64,000 nt of DNA from Butyrivibrio sp. MC2021 (GTDB lineage: Bacteria; Bacillota; Clostridia; Lachnospirales; Lachnospiraceae). The DNA is taken from positions 310,001-374,000 of the forward strand of contig NZ_JHXX01000001.1 in NCBI RefSeq assembly GCF_000621605.1. The letters are read 5' to 3'. The position numbers and the translations under genes are program-made. This document shows, piece after piece, positions 62,744-64,000 of this stretch; the first letter of the stretch is position 1, and every line of letters starts with the position of its first letter. The notes under the pieces were generated by a model. That model searched no databases. It was not told the DNA's origin and worked only from the letters and a program-made list of their open reading frames with translations.

Positions 62744-64000
62744 TTACTCAGGCTCTACCCCAAAGAGGATAGCTGCCAGATAGTGTCCGTCGCACTTGGA
62801 AATACCCACAGGAACCTCCAGGGCCTTGCTGATATCTCCTATGGTCACATCATCCAGAAGATAGTCTTCTCCGCTTCTCAAAAGGTTCTCAGGAAGGAAA
62901 AGCTCCTGTCCCAGTTCCCTGCCCTTAAGCTGTTTAATTATATCCTGTCCTGTAAGAAGACCTGAAACTGTGATCCTCTCGCCAAAAAACTCGTTTATTA
63001 TCTCATAAACATGTATCTTTATGCCAGGGGAAATTTCAGAAACTTTATCCGCAAGCTCTTTTATGCAGGGATAAACCAATCTTCCGGTGGCAATGGAGAT
63101 CTCCTGCTTAAAGTCCTTAAGCTTATCTCCATATCGTTGCTTTATATCCTCAACAGCTTCATCAAATTCATTTATAAGGAGCCTCATCATGCCCACGCCA
63201 TTTTCAAGCTGAATATAGCCGTCGTAGCGCTCCTCCTCGGGGAACGGCCTGCCTGCCAGGAAATACCACTCATCACTGGCATGGATAAAGTGAATTCCGT
63301 GCTCTGCATAGATCTTTTTCTGCCAGCTCTCAATCTCGTCAATGACCTTTTTGGCATCTTCTGAATCAAAGGGTTCTAACGGATAAAGGCCGTCTCTGTA
63401 TTTGGAAAGTCCCACAGGTACCACTGATACGCTCTGAAGATTCGGGATATACTTGGTCAGGTCCGAAATAGACCTCTCAAGCTCATCTCCGTCATTTACT
63501 CCCTTGCAAAGTACGATCTGTCCATTGATCTCTATTCCTGTTCCGGGAGCACAAAGCCTGTCAACCTTCTTGAGGGCCTCTCCGGCGAATCTGTTGCCAA
63601 GCATCTTGCAGCGAAGCTCTGGATTGGTTGTCTGGAACGACACATTTATGGGGGACAGGTGATATTTCAGGATCCTGTCGATGTCCTTGTCAGACATATT
63701 GGTAAGGGTAACATAATTGCCCTGTAAAAACGAAAGTCTTGAATCATCATCCTTAAAATAAAGGGTTTCTCTCATGCCCTTGGGCATCTGATCGATGAAG
63801 CAAAAGATACATTTATTGCTGCAGGACCTGTAATCATCCATGAGCCCGTTCTCGAACTCAATTCCCAGCTCCTCATCAAAATCCTTGTCTATATCAAGAA
63901 GCCATTCTTCTCCGTCAGCCTTCCTGATAAGTATATCCAGGTGATCCTCCTGAACCATGTACTGAAAATCGAAGATATCCTCGATTATCTCATCATTGAT
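62744..64000 (-). CDS. Radical-SAM/DUF512 protein (TIGR03279-type), N-terminus cut by window edge
   Basis: Conserved cytoplasmic Fe-S protein of unknown reaction, a usual neighbour of der. In the window it is 418 codons, open at its N-terminal end: the codons at 63959-64000 read INDEIIEDIFDFQY, the end of a PDZ-like N-terminal domain. The radical-SAM-type cysteine motif is CSNKCIFCFIDQMPKGMR (C-x3-C-x2-C), followed by DDSRLSFLQGNYVTLTN and ISPINVSFQTTNPELR, and a C-terminal DUF512 domain with VPVGLSKYRDGLYPLEPF. The apparent ATG at 63958 is internal. Function unassigned. Confidence 0.9.
   Translation of the reverse strand: MNDEIIEDIFDFQYMVQEDHLDILIRKADGEEWLLDIDKDFDEELGIEFENGLMDDYRSCSNKCIFCFIDQMPKGMRETLYFKDDDSRLSFLQGNYVTLTNMSDKDIDRILKYHLSPINVSFQTTNPELRCKMLGNRFAGEALKKVDRLCAPGTGIEINGQIVLCKGVNDGDELERSISDLTKYIPNLQSVSVVPVGLSKYRDGLYPLEPFDSEDAKKVIDEIESWQKKIYAEHGIHFIHASDEWYFLAGRPFPEEERYDGYIQLENGVGMMRLLINEFDEAVEDIKQRYGDKLKDFKQEISIATGRLVYPCIKELADKVSEISPGIKIHVYEIINEFFGERITVSGLLTGQDIIKQLKGRELGQELFLPENLLRSGEDYLLDDVTIGDISKALEVPVGISKCDGHYLAAILFGVEPE

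Overview
The window looks like a chromosomal segment of an anaerobic, low-to-middle GC Gram-positive bacterium of the Lachnospiraceae, most like the rumen/gut Butyrivibrio-Pseudobutyrivibrio group. This is inferred from gene content and style: AGGAGG-type ribosome sites, a T-box leader on tyrS, a tetrahydrofolate riboswitch on a folT-type gene, several large hybrid histidine kinases, plant-polysaccharide enzymes (a GH2 beta-mannosidase and a CE1-type esterase) and an oxygen-sensitive indolepyruvate:ferredoxin oxidoreductase. No rRNA, tRNA, CRISPR array, transposase, integrase or phage gene was seen. Most genes lie on the minus strand in short, tightly packed operons.

Region by region. 1-3828: miaB (cut by the window edge), pepT and a GH13 protein that has lost its catalytic residues. 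3964-7680: a DUF1292 protein that converges on and overlaps a UvrD-like helicase, then gltX. 7758-10833: dut and a Cu(I) P-type ATPase carrying HMA domains at both ends. 11021-14705: beta-mannosidase and a lipoprotein esterase. 14735-17896: a hybrid histidine kinase with Cache, receiver and Hpt domains and an ECF-S-like membrane module. 17993-23984: an acyl-CoA synthetase diverging from iorA-iorB-paaK-ACT, an arylpyruvate/arylacetyl-CoA module. 24084-28579: amidohydrolase, sodium:solute symporter, aldose-epimerase-like protein, a 54-residue membrane peptide and a voltage-gated-type K+ channel.

28582-38391 is the most unusual region: six closely spaced minus-strand genes. They encode two membrane proteins, a DUF6765-like protein, a hybrid kinase without Hpt, a second hybrid kinase with a DegV (fatty-acid-binding) domain between receiver and Hpt, and a membrane protein with GAF and a degenerate GGDEF domain. 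The parts suggest one multi-protein phosphorelay, possibly lipid-responsive; that function is inference.

38506-45512: transaldolase, then a six-gene run punA, nucleoside/SAH-type deaminase, membrane-anchored MutS-like ATPase, rnhA, metallophosphoesterase and a lipoprotein. 45609-50311: a serine hydrolase and a Cd/Zn efflux unit (ArsR-family repressor, small HMA protein, P-type ATPase) behind a well-formed promoter/operator. 50395-53613: a lipoprotein and tyrS behind a tyrosine T-box. 53694-58600: a sugar operon (DUF4867 protein, LacI-type regulator, xylulokinase, fucose/arabinose-isomerase-family protein) with an operator-like palindrome at the xylB promoter. 58743-59629: THF riboswitch and folT-type transporter. 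59642-64000: gpsA, plsY, der and a radical-SAM/DUF512 protein cut by the window edge.

Start codons were moved inward from the longest reading frame wherever a ribosome site decided the choice. Family calls come from reading motifs by eye, with no database search.
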